Source of the DNA: Actinomycetota bacterium
Lineage (GTDB): Bacteria; Actinomycetota; Actinomycetes; Mycobacteriales; Pseudonocardiaceae
Direction of reading: 5' to 3'
NCBI GenBank assembly: GCA_021324675.1
Contig: JAJPIR010000058.1
Span: forward strand, 1 to 34,548
DNA length: 34,548 nucleotides
Of the stretch, positions 1 to 8,321 are shown piece after piece; the first letter of the stretch is position 1; every line of letters starts with the position of its first letter. A program made the translations under genes and the position numbers. Under the pieces are notes generated by a model that did no database searches, was not told the origin of the DNA, and saw only the letters and a list, made by a program, of their open reading frames with translations.

Positions 1-480
1 CACGTCCCGCCGTCGCAGCGCCGCGAACTCGCCGAACCGCAAGCTCGTCAGCGCACCAAGCAAGACAAGCAGCCGGTAGCGCAGCTGGATTGCATCCGCC
101 ACTGCGAACACCTGATCGATCGTCAGCGCGAACCGCTGGTGTGCCTTGTCCTGACCGGCTGCCTTGATGCGGCATGGGTTGCGGCGGATGAGCAAGTCGT
201 CCACTGCGGTGTTGAAGATGGAGTGCACCAGCCGGTACGCCTCGGCCAGAGTCGCTGCGCCCACGCCAGCATCCTGCAGTTTGCTACGCCACTGCCGAAT
301 GACCGGTTCCTTGATCTCGGACAGTAACCCTCCCTGCACCCGGGTCAAGCCACTCGTCTCGGTTGATCTCTGCCCGCTTGTCGGCCAACCACTTCGATGC
401 ATCGGCCTTGCGCTCGAAGGTCTGCGGTGCGGGCCGAAGTTTGCCGTCCGGTCCGGGTACCGCGCCTGCCATCGTCCGGA
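1..480 (-). pseudogene. Tyrosine-type site-specific integrase, frameshifted and internally deleted, cut by left edge
   Basis: On the minus strand the arm-type DNA-binding domain is readable (SGRWQARYP, then GPDGKLRPAPQTF, ADASKWLADKRAEI, DEWLDP). After it come the core-binding domain (KEPVIRQWRSKL, AYRLVHSIFNTAVDDLLIRRNPC) and the start of the catalytic domain (LTSLRFGEFAALRRRDV), which holds the first catalytic Arg. The pieces lie in two frames: the frame changes near 455-460, where one base seems missing, and again near 325-340. At the second place about 45 residues between DEWLDP and the core-binding helix are absent. One frame nevertheless stays open through the whole stretch, with the middle read out of frame. 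The rest of the catalytic domain lies outside the window. It once mediated integration of a mobile element and is probably inactive now. Family call is firm; the state of the C-terminal part is unknown. Confidence 0.8.
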
Positions 481-777
481 CGACAACGCCCCCTCGGAAC
501 TGGCAGACCCACTCATGGTGAGACGTCGCTGCGTCCCGGCAACCGCCGTCGGAAGCGCCGTCGTCTGCACGAAGGTCCCGTCGGGCTTGTACTCATCGAG
601 AAACACGGGGGTCGCAGCACTGCCCAAGGAGCTGCTGCCATCACCGAGGCGCGAGACGATGATGTTGCCGGGCGTGGGCGCCACGGCACTGGCAGGTGAG
701 GCGACGAGCGCCTGCACCGGAGCCAGCAAAGTGATGGCGGTGAGGCAGGCGAGCACGCGGGAGCCGATGCGGGACAA
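481..777 (-). pseudogene. 5' end of a secreted protein gene, fused in frame to the integrase relic
   Basis: A TTG codon at 777 follows GGAG at good spacing and opens a frame beginning LSRIGSRVLACLTAITLLAP, which has the positive end, hydrophobic core and A-x-A site (PASAVA) of a signal peptide. The next 65 residues (PGNIIVSRLGDGSSSLGSAA, VFLDEYKPDGTFVQTTALP, RRLTMSGSASSEGALS) look like the N-terminus of secreted actinobacterial proteins with a repeated beta fold. I know this only as a recurring sequence type, not as a named family. After EGALS the sequence turns directly into the integrase arm domain (SGRWQ). The gene was therefore cut by recombination or deletion and its remaining body is not in the window. 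Start codon, SD and signal peptide remain intact, so a chimeric product could still be made. Confidence 0.6.
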
Positions 778-1026
778 GGGGTCACTCCAACAAATGAGAG
801 CGGGGAAGTCGTCGTGACCGTAAGTGCAACTCACGGTGGTTCGTCCCACCCGGCTCGCACAATTCAACGACATCTAACGCCCTGCCCGACTAACAGGAAC
901 CCGGCGTTTACCTAGCAATGGCAACCGCAGCCACTCGTTAGCCCTGGACAGATCCCCATCCGCACACATTGAAGGCCATCTCGGCCGAATAAAAATAATG
1001 CTCAACAACGAGATGCCGTTGGCCTC
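778..1026. other. Intergenic stretch, no gene seen
   Basis: It holds the upstream region of the truncated secreted-protein gene. It becomes AT-rich towards 1000 (aataaaaataatg) and I found no convincing reading frame or RNA gene. Confidence 0.4.
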
Positions 1027-1320
1027 CTAGAAAAATTTTGTCAATGTGAAAAGCACGTCCTCGCCCGGTGAGCACGTCTCCGGGATGGCAGCCACCACAA
1101 TCGCTGCGGCCGAGCCGAGTATCTGTTGCATCCCGCTCAGCGTAGACACGAAAGCGGAGCTTTCCTGCGTTGGGGAGACGTATGTATCACGGTGCATCGC
1201 GCTTTCAATGTCGGCCAGAAAAGCACTGGCCTCGCGTTTTGTGGGGAATGCCTTCGAGAGCTGATTACCCGCGGGGTCGCGCCAGCGCGCTCGAAACGTT
1301 CCACCTCGCGCTTTGATGAC
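1027..1320 (-). pseudogene. Integrase remnant: arm-type DNA-binding domain only
   Basis: Reading the minus strand from 1320 gives VIKARGGTFRARWRDPAG, then QLSKAFPTKREASAFLADIE and HRDTYVSP. This is the three-stranded arm-binding domain found at the N-terminus of actinophage-type tyrosine integrases. A TGA stop precedes VIK in frame and no start codon is near. After about 52 residues the likeness ends, although the frame stays open to a TAG at 1027. Core-binding and catalytic domains are absent. It differs in sequence from the integrase at the left edge, so it derives from another element. Confidence 0.7.
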
Positions 1321-1693
1321 GGGTCAGCCCACGGTGGCCGGGAATCCCCGAGCACCGTGTCCACGAGGGTGATTTCGCTACTGCACGGACGGATCAGCCC
1401 TCGCGATAGGCCGGGTTTGGCCACCCGAGGAACAATCACGGGGGTCGAAACCGGTCAGAGGCCATTTTTTGGTCCAACACCGCGCTCGCGCCGACCAATC
1501 TGCCTCCGCACCCCGCACAAAACCTGCTCCTCATTCTCAAGAGTCCAAGCGTCGACCCAGTTCCGAGCGCCGCTCACTATCTCCAGTTCCTATACACTCG
1601 CGCTCAGATCTAGATATGTTTATTAGTCAGAATTTCATTAAATTGCTATGTTGGCAGCTCTGCCCCAACGGCTAACGGGAGAAATCAGCGATC
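1321..1693. other. Gap without a recognised gene
   Basis: Reading frames here on both strands lack codon bias and recognisable motifs. The 3' half (1600-1660) is AT-rich and may hold the promoter of the small gene starting at 1694. Confidence 0.35.
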
Positions 1694-1918
1694 ATGACAC
1701 AATCCACGAACGGCACCGAGGCGAACGTGGCAGTCCTTGCCGTGCGCAACTTGAAAAAACTCGCTAGCGAGACATTTACAGACGTCGAAGGCGTCGTAGC
1801 ATGGCTGCAAAGCTCCTACAATCCCGTCGACGCCATGGATAAATTGCTGGAGCACCCAGCAGACACGGGCACCACCAACCCTGGAGCCGATACCAGCCAC
1901 GTTAACAATTTTTCCTAG
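1694..1918 (+). CDS. Hypothetical protein, 74 aa
   Basis: I do not recognise this protein. It is short and acidic, without membrane segments. It starts MTQSTNGTEANVAVLAVRN, has a middle part predicted by eye as helical (LKKLASETFTDVEGVVAWL), and ends in a Gly/Thr/Asn-rich tail. A GGGAG lies about 12 bases before the ATG, a little far for a ribosome site. The third codon positions are moderately GC-rich, compatible with a real gene. The neighbours are an integrase relic on one side and the converging metal ATPase on the other, which gives no clue to function. The opposite strand also holds a frame, but its composition is less protein-like. Confidence 0.45.
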   Translation: MTQSTNGTEANVAVLAVRNLKKLASETFTDVEGVVAWLQSSYNPVDAMDKLLEHPADTGTTNPGADTSHVNNFS

Positions 1919-1929
1919 GTTTCCTAGGT
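1912..1929. repeat. Tandem duplication of TTCCTAGGT
   Basis: The 9-mer TTCCTAGGT, containing the palindrome CCTAGG, occurs twice in direct succession and overlaps the TAG stop of the small gene before it. Confidence 0.6.
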
Positions 1930-2064
1930 AACGTTTATCCACGCGACGCCGCGGCGACCAGGCAAGCCAGCGCGACGGCTGCTGTTGCGCTGGCTCGGGC
2001 ACGGAAGCCGATAGCTGACGCAGCAAAAGACGGCGCGTGTAGGTCAAGTGAGATTGCCAACCCT

Positions 2065-2094
2065 AATCCACCGTGTCCGGTCGTGTCGTGGATT
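2065..2094 (-). terminator. Possible terminator after the ctpC-like gene
   Basis: AATCCAC and GTGGATT form a perfect 7-bp stem around a 16-nt loop, starting 9 bases beyond the stop of the metal ATPase gene. There is no clear U-run. Confidence 0.35.
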
Positions 2095-2102
2095 GACCCC
2101 CT

Positions 2103-4415
2103 TTATTGGGGTTGTGGTGGCTGGGATCGCTGCCCGTGAAGGGTGACGATCTTGGCGTGGCCAGCACTGCTGCTGATTTGGCCTTGCTTCGCTGCGCTGC
2201 GGGGTGAGCCGCGAGGGGGCAGCTGGTGGCGGATGAGCCGGGAGCTGTTGGCCACCACGGTGACTGACGAGGCGTTGTGCAGGATCGCCGCGACGACCGG
2301 GGACATGGCGCCGGCGGCAGAGACCAGCAGCCCTGCGGCGTTGACCGTGATGGACATGCCGTAGTTCTGTCGGATCAACGCGAGGGTTCGCCGGGCGAGG
2401 TCGCGCAGTTCGAGGAGTTTGCTGAGGTCCTCGCTGGCCAGCGCGACGTCGGCGGTTTCCACGGCCACGTCGGTGCCGGCCACGCCCATGGCGATGCCGA
2501 TGTCGGCCAGGGCCAGCGCGGGGGCGTCGTTGGTGCCGTCTCCGACCATGGCCACCGTGTGCCCCTGGCTTTGCAGGGCGCGGACCAGGTCCTGTTTTTC
2601 GTCGGGCATCACCTGGGCGTGGAATTCGGTGATGCCTAATTCGGCGGCTACCGCGGCGGCGGTGGCCGGGTGGTCACCGGTGAGCAGGATGGTGCGGCGC
2701 ACTCCATCGGCGCGCAGGGCGTCGAGCACCGCACGCGACTCCGGGCGCACGGTGTCGCGCAGGCTGACCAGGCCGACGAGTTGCCCGTCAACGGCAAGTA
2801 GCAGGGGGGTCTCGGTGGCCTTGCGGAGCCGGGTTACCCAGTTGCGTGCATTGCGGCTGACGGTGACGTTTTGGGCTTGCAGCAGTTCGGGGCTGCCGAT
2901 GAGCAGGATGCGGCCATCGCTTTGCACGCGCATGCCTTGGCCCAGCAGCACTTCGCATTCCTCGTGCGGCGGGATCGTGATGTGGCGTTCTTCGGTGGAG
3001 CGGATCACGGCCTGCGCGAGGGGATGCCGGGAGTGGATCTCCGAGCTGGCCGCGTAGGCCAGCACCTGCTCGGGGGACCAGGCATCGTCGAACGACACCA
3101 GGTTGGTGACCACGGGACGGCCGAGGGTCAGGGTGCCGGTTTTGTCAAAGACGATCGCGGTGATCTGTCCGGCCGCTTCCAGGTGCGCTCCACCTTTGAT
3201 CAGGATGCCGCGCCGGGCACCGTTGCCGATCGCCGCGCTGATCGCGGTCGGAGTAGCCAGCCCGACCGCGCAGGGGCAGGCGATCAGCAGCATCGTCATC
3301 GCCCGCCCGAGGTCGCGGGTGATGAGCAGAGTCGCCGCGGCCAGGATGAAGGATGCGGGTACGAAACGGCGGGAAAAGTTCTCCCCGACGGTCTGGATCG
3401 GTGCCCGGTCGCTGAGAGCCTCTTCCACGCGATTGATGATCCGCCCGATCGTGGTGTCCTGGCCCACAGCGCTGGCCCGCACCACCAGCCGCCCGCGCAG
3501 CAGTACCGATCCGGCGGGCAGGGGCATCCCGGGACCGACCGAGATGGGCAGGGTCTCGCCGGTGATCGCGGCCTGGTCCACGATGCCGTCCCCCTCGATG
3601 ACCACACCATCGACCGGCAGGACCACCTGCTCGTGCACCACGACCTCGTCGCCCAGGCTAAGGCGTTCGATATCTATCTGTACCTCAGTGCCGTCGACCA
3701 GCCGCGTCCAGGCCCGGGTCTGGGTTCCGGTCAACAGTTCCGAGATCGCGCGTCGGCTTCGCCGCAGCGTCAGGTCCTGGAGGTATTCGCCGATATTGAG
3801 CAGCCACAGCACGGTCAGCGCGACGGCGTTTTCGCGTAACACCAGACTGGCCACGGTGGCCACCGAGACCAGCGCGTCGGTACCGGCAGCGCGCCCCCCA
3901 ACCAGGGCTCGCAGGGCACCACGCAGGAACGGGTAACCGGTGAAGATGGTGACGCCGGTGGCGGCGAGGCGGCCGGTCGGACCGAGCAGGGGTGAGCGCC
4001 GCAGCAGGTAACGCCGGGTGCCCAGCACCAGCAGCGCGAGACCGCCGGCCACCAGCCGCACCAGATCGCCGTAGCCTGCCTCCGCTGAGCGGGGTGACCG
4101 GGTTGCGGCAGAGCTCGGGTCGGCGCGCAGGCCCCGGTCGATGGCCTCGAGCAGTTCAGTGCGGTCGCAGCGTGCCGGATCGAACCACACCACGACGTTG
4201 CCGGTCCGGGGAAAGGCATACACCTGGCGCACTCCGGCGACCAGGGCGACGGCGTTTTCCACGACCACTGCATGTGCCGGCGTGGCGACCAGCATGGGCG
4301 TGGCAAAACGCACCCGGCCGGCAGCATCAGACACGACCTTGATCCACTCTGGTGCCGCAACGGTACGGGAGACCCGCAGTGACACACCCGCGTCCGCGAC
4401 TGGATTACCCACCAT
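2103..4415 (-). CDS. ctpC: CtpC-type P1B metal-efflux ATPase
   Basis: Membrane ATPase expected to export Zn2+ or Mn2+. Motifs along the protein: TGE phosphatase motif (near residue 283), the metal-binding CPC in a transmembrane helix (IACPCAVGLATPT, near 377), the phosphorylation site DKTGT (near 421), the P1B nucleotide-binding HP (HSRHPLAQAV, near 461), and GDGTNDAPA (near 623). The whole chain, including GPTGRLAATGVTIFTGYPF and NIGEYLQDLTLRRSRRAI, strongly resembles mycobacterial CtpC, which is about 718 aa; ours is 770 aa. In mycobacteria CtpC protects against zinc and has also been tied to manganese. I chose the ATG at 4415, which overlaps the stop of the upstream DUF1490 gene (ATGGTGGGTAA) and suggests coupled translation. 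A longer frame to 4487 is possible but would overlap more. The N-terminal metal-binding domain lacks a CxxC, as in CtpC. Confidence 0.9.
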   Translation of the reverse strand: MVGNPVADAGVSLRVSRTVAAPEWIKVVSDAAGRVRFATPMLVATPAHAVVVENAVALVAGVRQVYAFPRTGNVVVWFDPARCDRTELLEAIDRGLRADPSSAATRSPRSAEAGYGDLVRLVAGGLALLVLGTRRYLLRRSPLLGPTGRLAATGVTIFTGYPFLRGALRALVGGRAAGTDALVSVATVASLVLRENAVALTVLWLLNIGEYLQDLTLRRSRRAISELLTGTQTRAWTRLVDGTEVQIDIERLSLGDEVVVHEQVVLPVDGVVIEGDGIVDQAAITGETLPISVGPGMPLPAGSVLLRGRLVVRASAVGQDTTIGRIINRVEEALSDRAPIQTVGENFSRRFVPASFILAAATLLITRDLGRAMTMLLIACPCAVGLATPTAISAAIGNGARRGILIKGGAHLEAAGQITAIVFDKTGTLTLGRPVVTNLVSFDDAWSPEQVLAYAASSEIHSRHPLAQAVIRSTEERHITIPPHEECEVLLGQGMRVQSDGRILLIGSPELLQAQNVTVSRNARNWVTRLRKATETPLLLAVDGQLVGLVSLRDTVRPESRAVLDALRADGVRRTILLTGDHPATAAAVAAELGITEFHAQVMPDEKQDLVRALQSQGHTVAMVGDGTNDAPALALADIGIAMGVAGTDVAVETADVALASEDLSKLLELRDLARRTLALIRQNYGMSITVNAAGLLVSAAGAMSPVVAAILHNASSVTVVANSSRLIRHQLPPRGSPRSAAKQGQISSSAGHAKIVTLHGQRSQPPQPQ

Positions 4416-4689
4416 GATTGTGCCCGCGGGTAGCCGACATCGGCGGCGCAGCCTGCTCGCCGATTCTTTCCCGGGCCTCGCTGACAATGTCAGCAGCGGT
4501 CAACCGGGCCTTCTCTGCGCCGGTCTCGGCGACCCGGAGGCTGCGCAGGCCCATTGCCGTGACCGTCACCGCCGCGTCATGCAGGACTTTGCTCTGCAGC
4601 GCCTTTTTGAGTCCGTCGTAGGCCACCGCGCCAGCCAGCCCCGTCGCCACCAACTGCGCCGCCCTGCCGACGATCGCGCTGAACACCAT
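4405..4689 (-). CDS. DUF1490 / PacL-type partner of the P1B ATPase, 94 aa
   Basis: The small protein starts MVFSAIVGRAAQLVATG with an N-terminal hydrophobic segment (AAQLVATGLAGAVAYDGL). It continues with an Ala/Glu-rich helix (EKARLTAADIVSEARERIGE) and ends in SATRGHNHGG, whose His-x-His may bind metal. This is the layout of mycobacterial Rv3269 (PacL1), which scaffolds CtpC in the membrane and binds zinc at its C-terminus. The gene lies directly upstream of the ATPase gene and overlaps it by 11 bases, as in mycobacteria. ATG 4689 is preceded by AGGAGG; the longer frame to 4845 has no such support. Zinc as substrate is inferred from that family. Confidence 0.85.
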   Translation of the reverse strand: MVFSAIVGRAAQLVATGLAGAVAYDGLKKALQSKVLHDAAVTVTAMGLRSLRVAETGAEKARLTAADIVSEARERIGEQAAPPMSATRGHNHGG

Positions 4690-4875
4690 CCCGACCTCCT
4701 GACCCGTCATGGGCCACCTCATTTGGCTGACCTGGCACGGGCAGCTCGCCCAACCAGCTTTGTGTCGGGCGGATTTGCCAGACTGCGTGGCCACATTCGG
4801 TGAATCATCGCCGTACCGATGGTGCGATCGCGCCGCGCCCCTCATCGCGAACGGCTTGGCAACCGCGGCAGGTGA

Positions 4876-5370
4876 TCATTGGACGACGTCGCCGCTGTGG
4901 CGGCGTTTCTGCTGGTGTTCGTCGGCGGCCGGACAGGCGGCGAGGTGGGGCTGAGCGCCAGGATCGGCGCGGCATGCCGTGCACAGTCCGACTACCTCGG
5001 TCCGGTAGTCGCCGGCAGTGAAACCATCTTCGGTGACCAGCCGCGTGACCACTCCGGGGTTTGGTCACAGGCATGTTCCTGGACGCGTCCGCAGCACCGA
5101 CACACGAGGTGATCGAGGCGATGTGGTGCACAGAGACGGTAAGCCGTCTGTCCGTCGCAGTGAAAGCAATGCACCAGTTTGTGGTCGGCCAGGATCGCCA
5201 GGATGCGATAGACAGTGCTCAACCCCGGAGCGCTCTGACGGGCTGAGGCCGCACGACTGCCGAACTTGAGCTGCCAGTGCAGGTCCTGTGCAGTTACCGG
5301 CCGGTCCCCGCCCGCGCAGCGCGTCGAGGACCAGGCGGCCCGGGCGGCTCACCGGGAGCCCAGCTCTGCG
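4876..5370 (-). pseudogene. Fur/Zur-family metalloregulator, two frameshifts
   Basis: Three reading frames together rebuild a Fur-family protein. Near 5340 the text is RLVLDALRGRG. After a shift at about 5308-5316 comes DRPVTAQDLHWQLKF, then the winged-helix core GLSTVYRILAILADHKLVHCF, AYRLCAPHRLDHLVCRCCG with the first CxxC zinc site. After a second shift near 5047-5059 comes VTRLVTEDGFTAGDYRTEVV, then GLCTACRADP with the second CxxC, and a stop at 4876. Order and spacing match an intact family member of about 140 aa. The true start is uncertain. A regulator here would sense the metal exported by the neighbouring ATPase. Either the gene is dead or the assembly has two indel errors. Confidence 0.8.
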
Positions 5371-5814
5371 CGACGAACCCTCGGCCCACCCGTCCGATCC
5401 GACGGCACCAGGGGGCGAGGCGCCGACAGCGTCCCGATCAGCCGTCCGGCTACCGGCATCGAGAACTTTGCAATGGTGTTCATTACCAGGTAGCGTACCC
5501 CTCGATACCCGATCGGGTGCAGTGTCTACTTCTTTCGTCAAGGACACCCCGATGTGTACAGAATTACCCCCGGAAACGAGGGAGACCGAGCCAATCTGCC
5601 CCCGAAACGACATTGCTCAATAACAGAACGTGCTACACGGCGCCAGGCCCGTCGAATTTCACCTGCGCAACGCCGCCGCAAGGGTCCACGATCGCATCGG
5701 GTGTGACGTGGCCGACCCCGACTTTGTTCGTGGTCCCGCAGCGCTGGAGTTGCCGGGTTTGCGTTCTCGTGACCATGTTTGATACCTCGTACGCAATTCA
5801 TACTGGAGGAAGCC
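5371..5814. other. Intergenic region
   Basis: It lies between the broken Fur-type gene and the SCO5389-family gene. The frames crossing it look non-coding. The last 60 bases should contain the promoter of the gene at 5815 (TTGCGT, then TTTGATACC about 15 bases on), but this is a weak match. Confidence 0.4.
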
Positions 5815-6213
5815 ATGTCCCTTGACGTTCCCGTCGCTTTGCTTGAGAGTGCCCGACACGGCGAGGTTGACGACGACGACTTCGTTGAGTGCGTGCGGCA
5901 CTCGCTGCCATACGCCTGGCAGGTCGTCAGTAGCGTCGTGGCCGACCTGGAACTTGCCGGGGAAACCGCCGAATTCGCCGATCACGAGATACCCCCTCCC
6001 AGCGAATCCGAGCGTGGCCAGCTACTGCGCGCCCTGGCCTCCGATGCCATCCGCGGCGGCCTGGAACGCCACTTCGGGGTGAAACTGGCCTTCCAGAACT
6101 GCCACCGCGTCGCCGCATTCCGACCCGCCGCCACCAGGGGCGCCCGCTACCAGGCGTTCATCTCCCCCCGGGGCCAGCTGCTCAACCAGAGCCCTGAACT
6201 TCGCGACTGCTGA
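5815..6213 (+). CDS. SCO5389-family protein, 132 aa
   Basis: The sequence matches a family conserved in Streptomyces and relatives under the name SCO5389; its role is unknown. Typical segments are MSLDVPVALLESARHGEVDD, FVECVRHSLPYAWQVVSS, RGQLLRALASDAIRGGLERH, FGVKLAFQNCHRVAAF and the C-terminus RGQLLNQSPELRDC. It looks like a soluble protein with a conserved Cys at residue 27, another in QNCHRV and a Cys at the very end. ATG 5815 follows GGAGGAAGCC at ideal spacing. A strong hairpin terminator follows the stop, so the gene is probably transcribed alone. Confidence 0.85.
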   Translation: MSLDVPVALLESARHGEVDDDDFVECVRHSLPYAWQVVSSVVADLELAGETAEFADHEIPPPSESERGQLLRALASDAIRGGLERHFGVKLAFQNCHRVAAFRPAATRGARYQAFISPRGQLLNQSPELRDC

Positions 6214-6232
6214 TCATCCCGCTCCTCATCCA

Positions 6233-6277
6233 ACGGGTCAGGGCCTGGCGCTCGCCTCAGCGGCGGCCCTGACCCGT
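6233..6277 (+). terminator. Strong hairpin after the SCO5389-family gene
   Basis: ACGGGTCAGGGCC and GGCCCTGACCCGT pair perfectly over 13 bp around a 19-nt loop. It begins 20 bases after the stop codon and 23 bases before the next start, so it may act as terminator or as an attenuator of the monooxygenase gene. Confidence 0.7.
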
Positions 6278-6299
6278 CCTCGCGCCGAGGGCACAGCTC

Positions 6300-7310
6300 A
6301 TGCGTTTCGGAGTGTTTCTGCTCGCTGCCCAGTTTCCCGGCCAGGACCACACCACCGTGCTGGACTCCACGGTGGCTGCCGCGGTCGCTGCCGAGCAGGC
6401 CGGTTTCGACGACGTGTGGATCGCAGAGCACCATTTCATGTCGTACGGAATCTGCCCCTCCGCAATCACCCTGGCGGGATACCTGCTCGGCGCCACTCAG
6501 CGGATCGCACTCGGTACCGCAGTCAGCGTGTTGTCGACCCAGCACCCGGTCGCATTGGCCGAACAAGCCGTACTGCTCGACCAACTCTCCGGCGGCCGCT
6601 TTCACCTTGGTGTCGGCCGGGGTGGCCCGTGGATCGACCTCGAGGTATTCGGCACCGGCCTAGACCACCATCAACACGGCTTTGCCGAGGCCCTGGACCT
6701 GCTGCTCGCCGCGCTGACCAATCCCCGCGTCGCCGCCACAGGGCCACAATTTTGTTTCCCTGAGGTTGACATCGTCCCGCGGCCACGGACCCAGCCGCGC
6801 CCTGAGGTCATCGTGGCCGTCACCACCACACCCACCGCGAAACTGGCCGGACAACGTGGCCTGCCCATGCTGCTAGGCATGCACGCCAACGACATCGAGA
6901 AAGCAGCCCTCATCGACCACTACCACCAGCACGCATCAGGCCAAGGCCGGCACATAGCAGCCAGCCTGGCCTACGTGGCCGACAGCCAGCACGAGGCGCT
7001 GACCACCATACGACGCTGCCTGCCCCGCTGGCTTGGACCCGGATTGGCCGGTTACCGCCGCGCCGATGGGAAACCCCACCACCCACGCGACCCCCACGAA
7101 TACACCGAACTACTGTGCCGCCTGCACCCCGTCGGTACGATCGAGCATTGCCGAGACACCCTGAGAGAAACAGCCCGGCAAACCGGCATCAGCCATTTCA
7201 TCCTCCTCGTCGAAGGAACCGGCGATCGCACCCGCACCCTGGAAAACATCACCCGCCTCGGCACCGAGGTCATCCCCCTCCTACGAGACCGCGCTTCACC
7301 ACGCCCCTGA
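6300..7310 (+). CDS. LLM-class flavin-dependent oxidoreductase, 336 aa
   Basis: Luciferase-like monooxygenase with a TIM-barrel fold, expected to use reduced FMN or F420. Family marks are the start MRFGVFLLAAQFPGQDH, AEQAGFDDVWIAEHHF, LGTAVSVLSTQHPVALAEQ, DQLSGGRFHLGVGRGGPWID and the late segment TIEHCRDTLRETARQTGI. Length is normal for the family. ATG 6300 gives the standard family N-terminus, although no good ribosome site precedes it. The substrate cannot be told from sequence. It is not obviously linked to its neighbours, a terminator hairpin upstream and an integrase scar downstream. Confidence 0.85.
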   Translation: MRFGVFLLAAQFPGQDHTTVLDSTVAAAVAAEQAGFDDVWIAEHHFMSYGICPSAITLAGYLLGATQRIALGTAVSVLSTQHPVALAEQAVLLDQLSGGRFHLGVGRGGPWIDLEVFGTGLDHHQHGFAEALDLLLAALTNPRVAATGPQFCFPEVDIVPRPRTQPRPEVIVAVTTTPTAKLAGQRGLPMLLGMHANDIEKAALIDHYHQHASGQGRHIAASLAYVADSQHEALTTIRRCLPRWLGPGLAGYRRADGKPHHPRDPHEYTELLCRLHPVGTIEHCRDTLRETARQTGISHFILLVEGTGDRTRTLENITRLGTEVIPLLRDRASPRP

Positions 7311-7314
7311 AGCA

Positions 7315-7338
7315 GTCCCCTGAAACAGTCAAGGGGAC
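7315..7338 (+). terminator. Hairpin after the monooxygenase gene
   Basis: GTCCCCT and AGGGGAC form a perfect 7-bp stem with a 10-nt loop, 5 bases beyond the stop codon. Confidence 0.5.
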
Positions 7339-7445
7339 AACGAATCAATCGTTGCGAACAGCGCGTGCAATCACGCACGCCAAACACAATTTCCACATCC
7401 AGCATCGAATTCCGCTGGTGGCAATGCTTTGCGTGAGGTGCCTTG

Positions 7446-7625
7446 GGTGTGGCGCAGGTCGTGAAAGTGGACATCCTCATCCTGGATCTCGGCGTCCGTT
7501 AGCGCCTTGGTCCACAGCCGGTGGAAGTTGCGCCGCAGGAGCCGGCCACCGGACGGACCGATGAACACCAGACCGTCCGGCCCTGTCTCGGAGAACCGGT
7601 TGAGATGGTCACGCAGGTCGTCAAG
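7446..7625 (-). pseudogene. Integrase catalytic-domain fragment
   Basis: Sixty residues of a tyrosine recombinase are clear: LRDHLNRFSETGPDGLVFIG, GGRLLRRNFHRLWTKAL and HFHDLRHT with the catalytic His and Arg of box II. Directly after HDLRHT the similarity ends, so the H-x-Y end with the nucleophile is gone. Upstream the frame turns into low-complexity Arg/Ala text. It is the trace of a third integrated element, next to a decayed GNAT gene. Confidence 0.75.
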
Positions 7626-7744
7626 GCGGCGCGCTCCGCGCGCCGCTTGCCGGCCTTGCCGGCCCGCGCCTCTGCCTCCGGCCCGGCGTGGCCGGCGGGC
7701 CTCAGCCGGCCACACTCGGCTGCCTGCACCGATAGATTCGCGGC

Positions 7745-8204
7745 ATGGATCTCCGGACGCCATCTCTGACACTGCGAGTCCGGGCGCTGAGGACATCAAC
7801 GCCATCCACGCCCCTGCGCACGCGATCCATCAGACGCGATCACCAGCCGCGCCAACGGGGAGGAGTTGTTCGGCCGTTGGCTTGACCAGTGGCAGCGCCA
7901 CGGCGCGGGATACTGAACCATCCGGGCCACCGGCAGCGGCGAGTTGCTCGGCTTTTGCGGCCTGAATTCGCAAACGTTGCACTCCGGCGGGTACTCAATC
8001 TTTACTGTCGGGCTCGCACCACAACACTGGCGACGCGGTATCGGCAGCGAGGTCGCCAGCGCAGCCATTCAGTGGGTGCGCTCGCACTGGCCCGAGGTCC
8101 CGATCATTACGCGAGTGCGCCCAGCAAATCACGCGTCGCGCAGACTCGCCCAACGATGCGGCCTCCAACGCGCAGCCGAACCGCGTCGTCACCTCGGCCG
8201 CTAG
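7745..8204 (+). pseudogene. GNAT acetyltransferase, frameshifted and with a nonsense codon
   Basis: Three frames together give a GNAT enzyme. From ATG 7745 comes MDLRTPSLTLRVRAL, then after a shift EDINAIHAPAH, then after another shift near 7850 EELFGRWLDQWQRHGAGY, a TGA at 7914 where family members have Trp, and on in the same frame TIRATGSGELLGFCGLNSQ. The acetyl-CoA motif is VGLAPQHWRRGIGSEVASAA, followed by ANHASRRLAQRCGLQ and the end at 8204. The family acetylates amines or protein N-termini; the substrate is unknown. Two shifts and a stop make it a clear pseudogene. Confidence 0.75.
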
Positions 8205-8275
8205 CCAGTAACACCCTGGATTCGACACAAGATCAGTGGGGCATCGAGTGGGGTGTATCGGCCATCCGCTGAATA

Positions 8276-8302
8276 GGTCGCGGCAGCGGTGCCGCCGCGA
8301 CC
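8276..8302 (-). terminator. Hairpin after the DUF305 gene
   Basis: GGTCGCGGC and GCCGCGACC form a perfect 9-bp GC-rich stem with a 9-nt loop, about 20 bases past the DUF305 stop on the minus strand. It could serve both strands. Confidence 0.45.
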
Positions 8303-8321
8303 CATCCGCTGTCATGCGTGG

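Noticed and set aside
164-817. Plus-strand 217-residue frame
   Set aside because: It is the antisense of the integrase and secreted-protein relics, which have recognisable motifs.
2871-3936. Long plus-strand frames across the ATPase gene
   Set aside because: Antisense shadows of the CtpC-like gene, with Arg/Ser/Gln-rich composition and no motifs.
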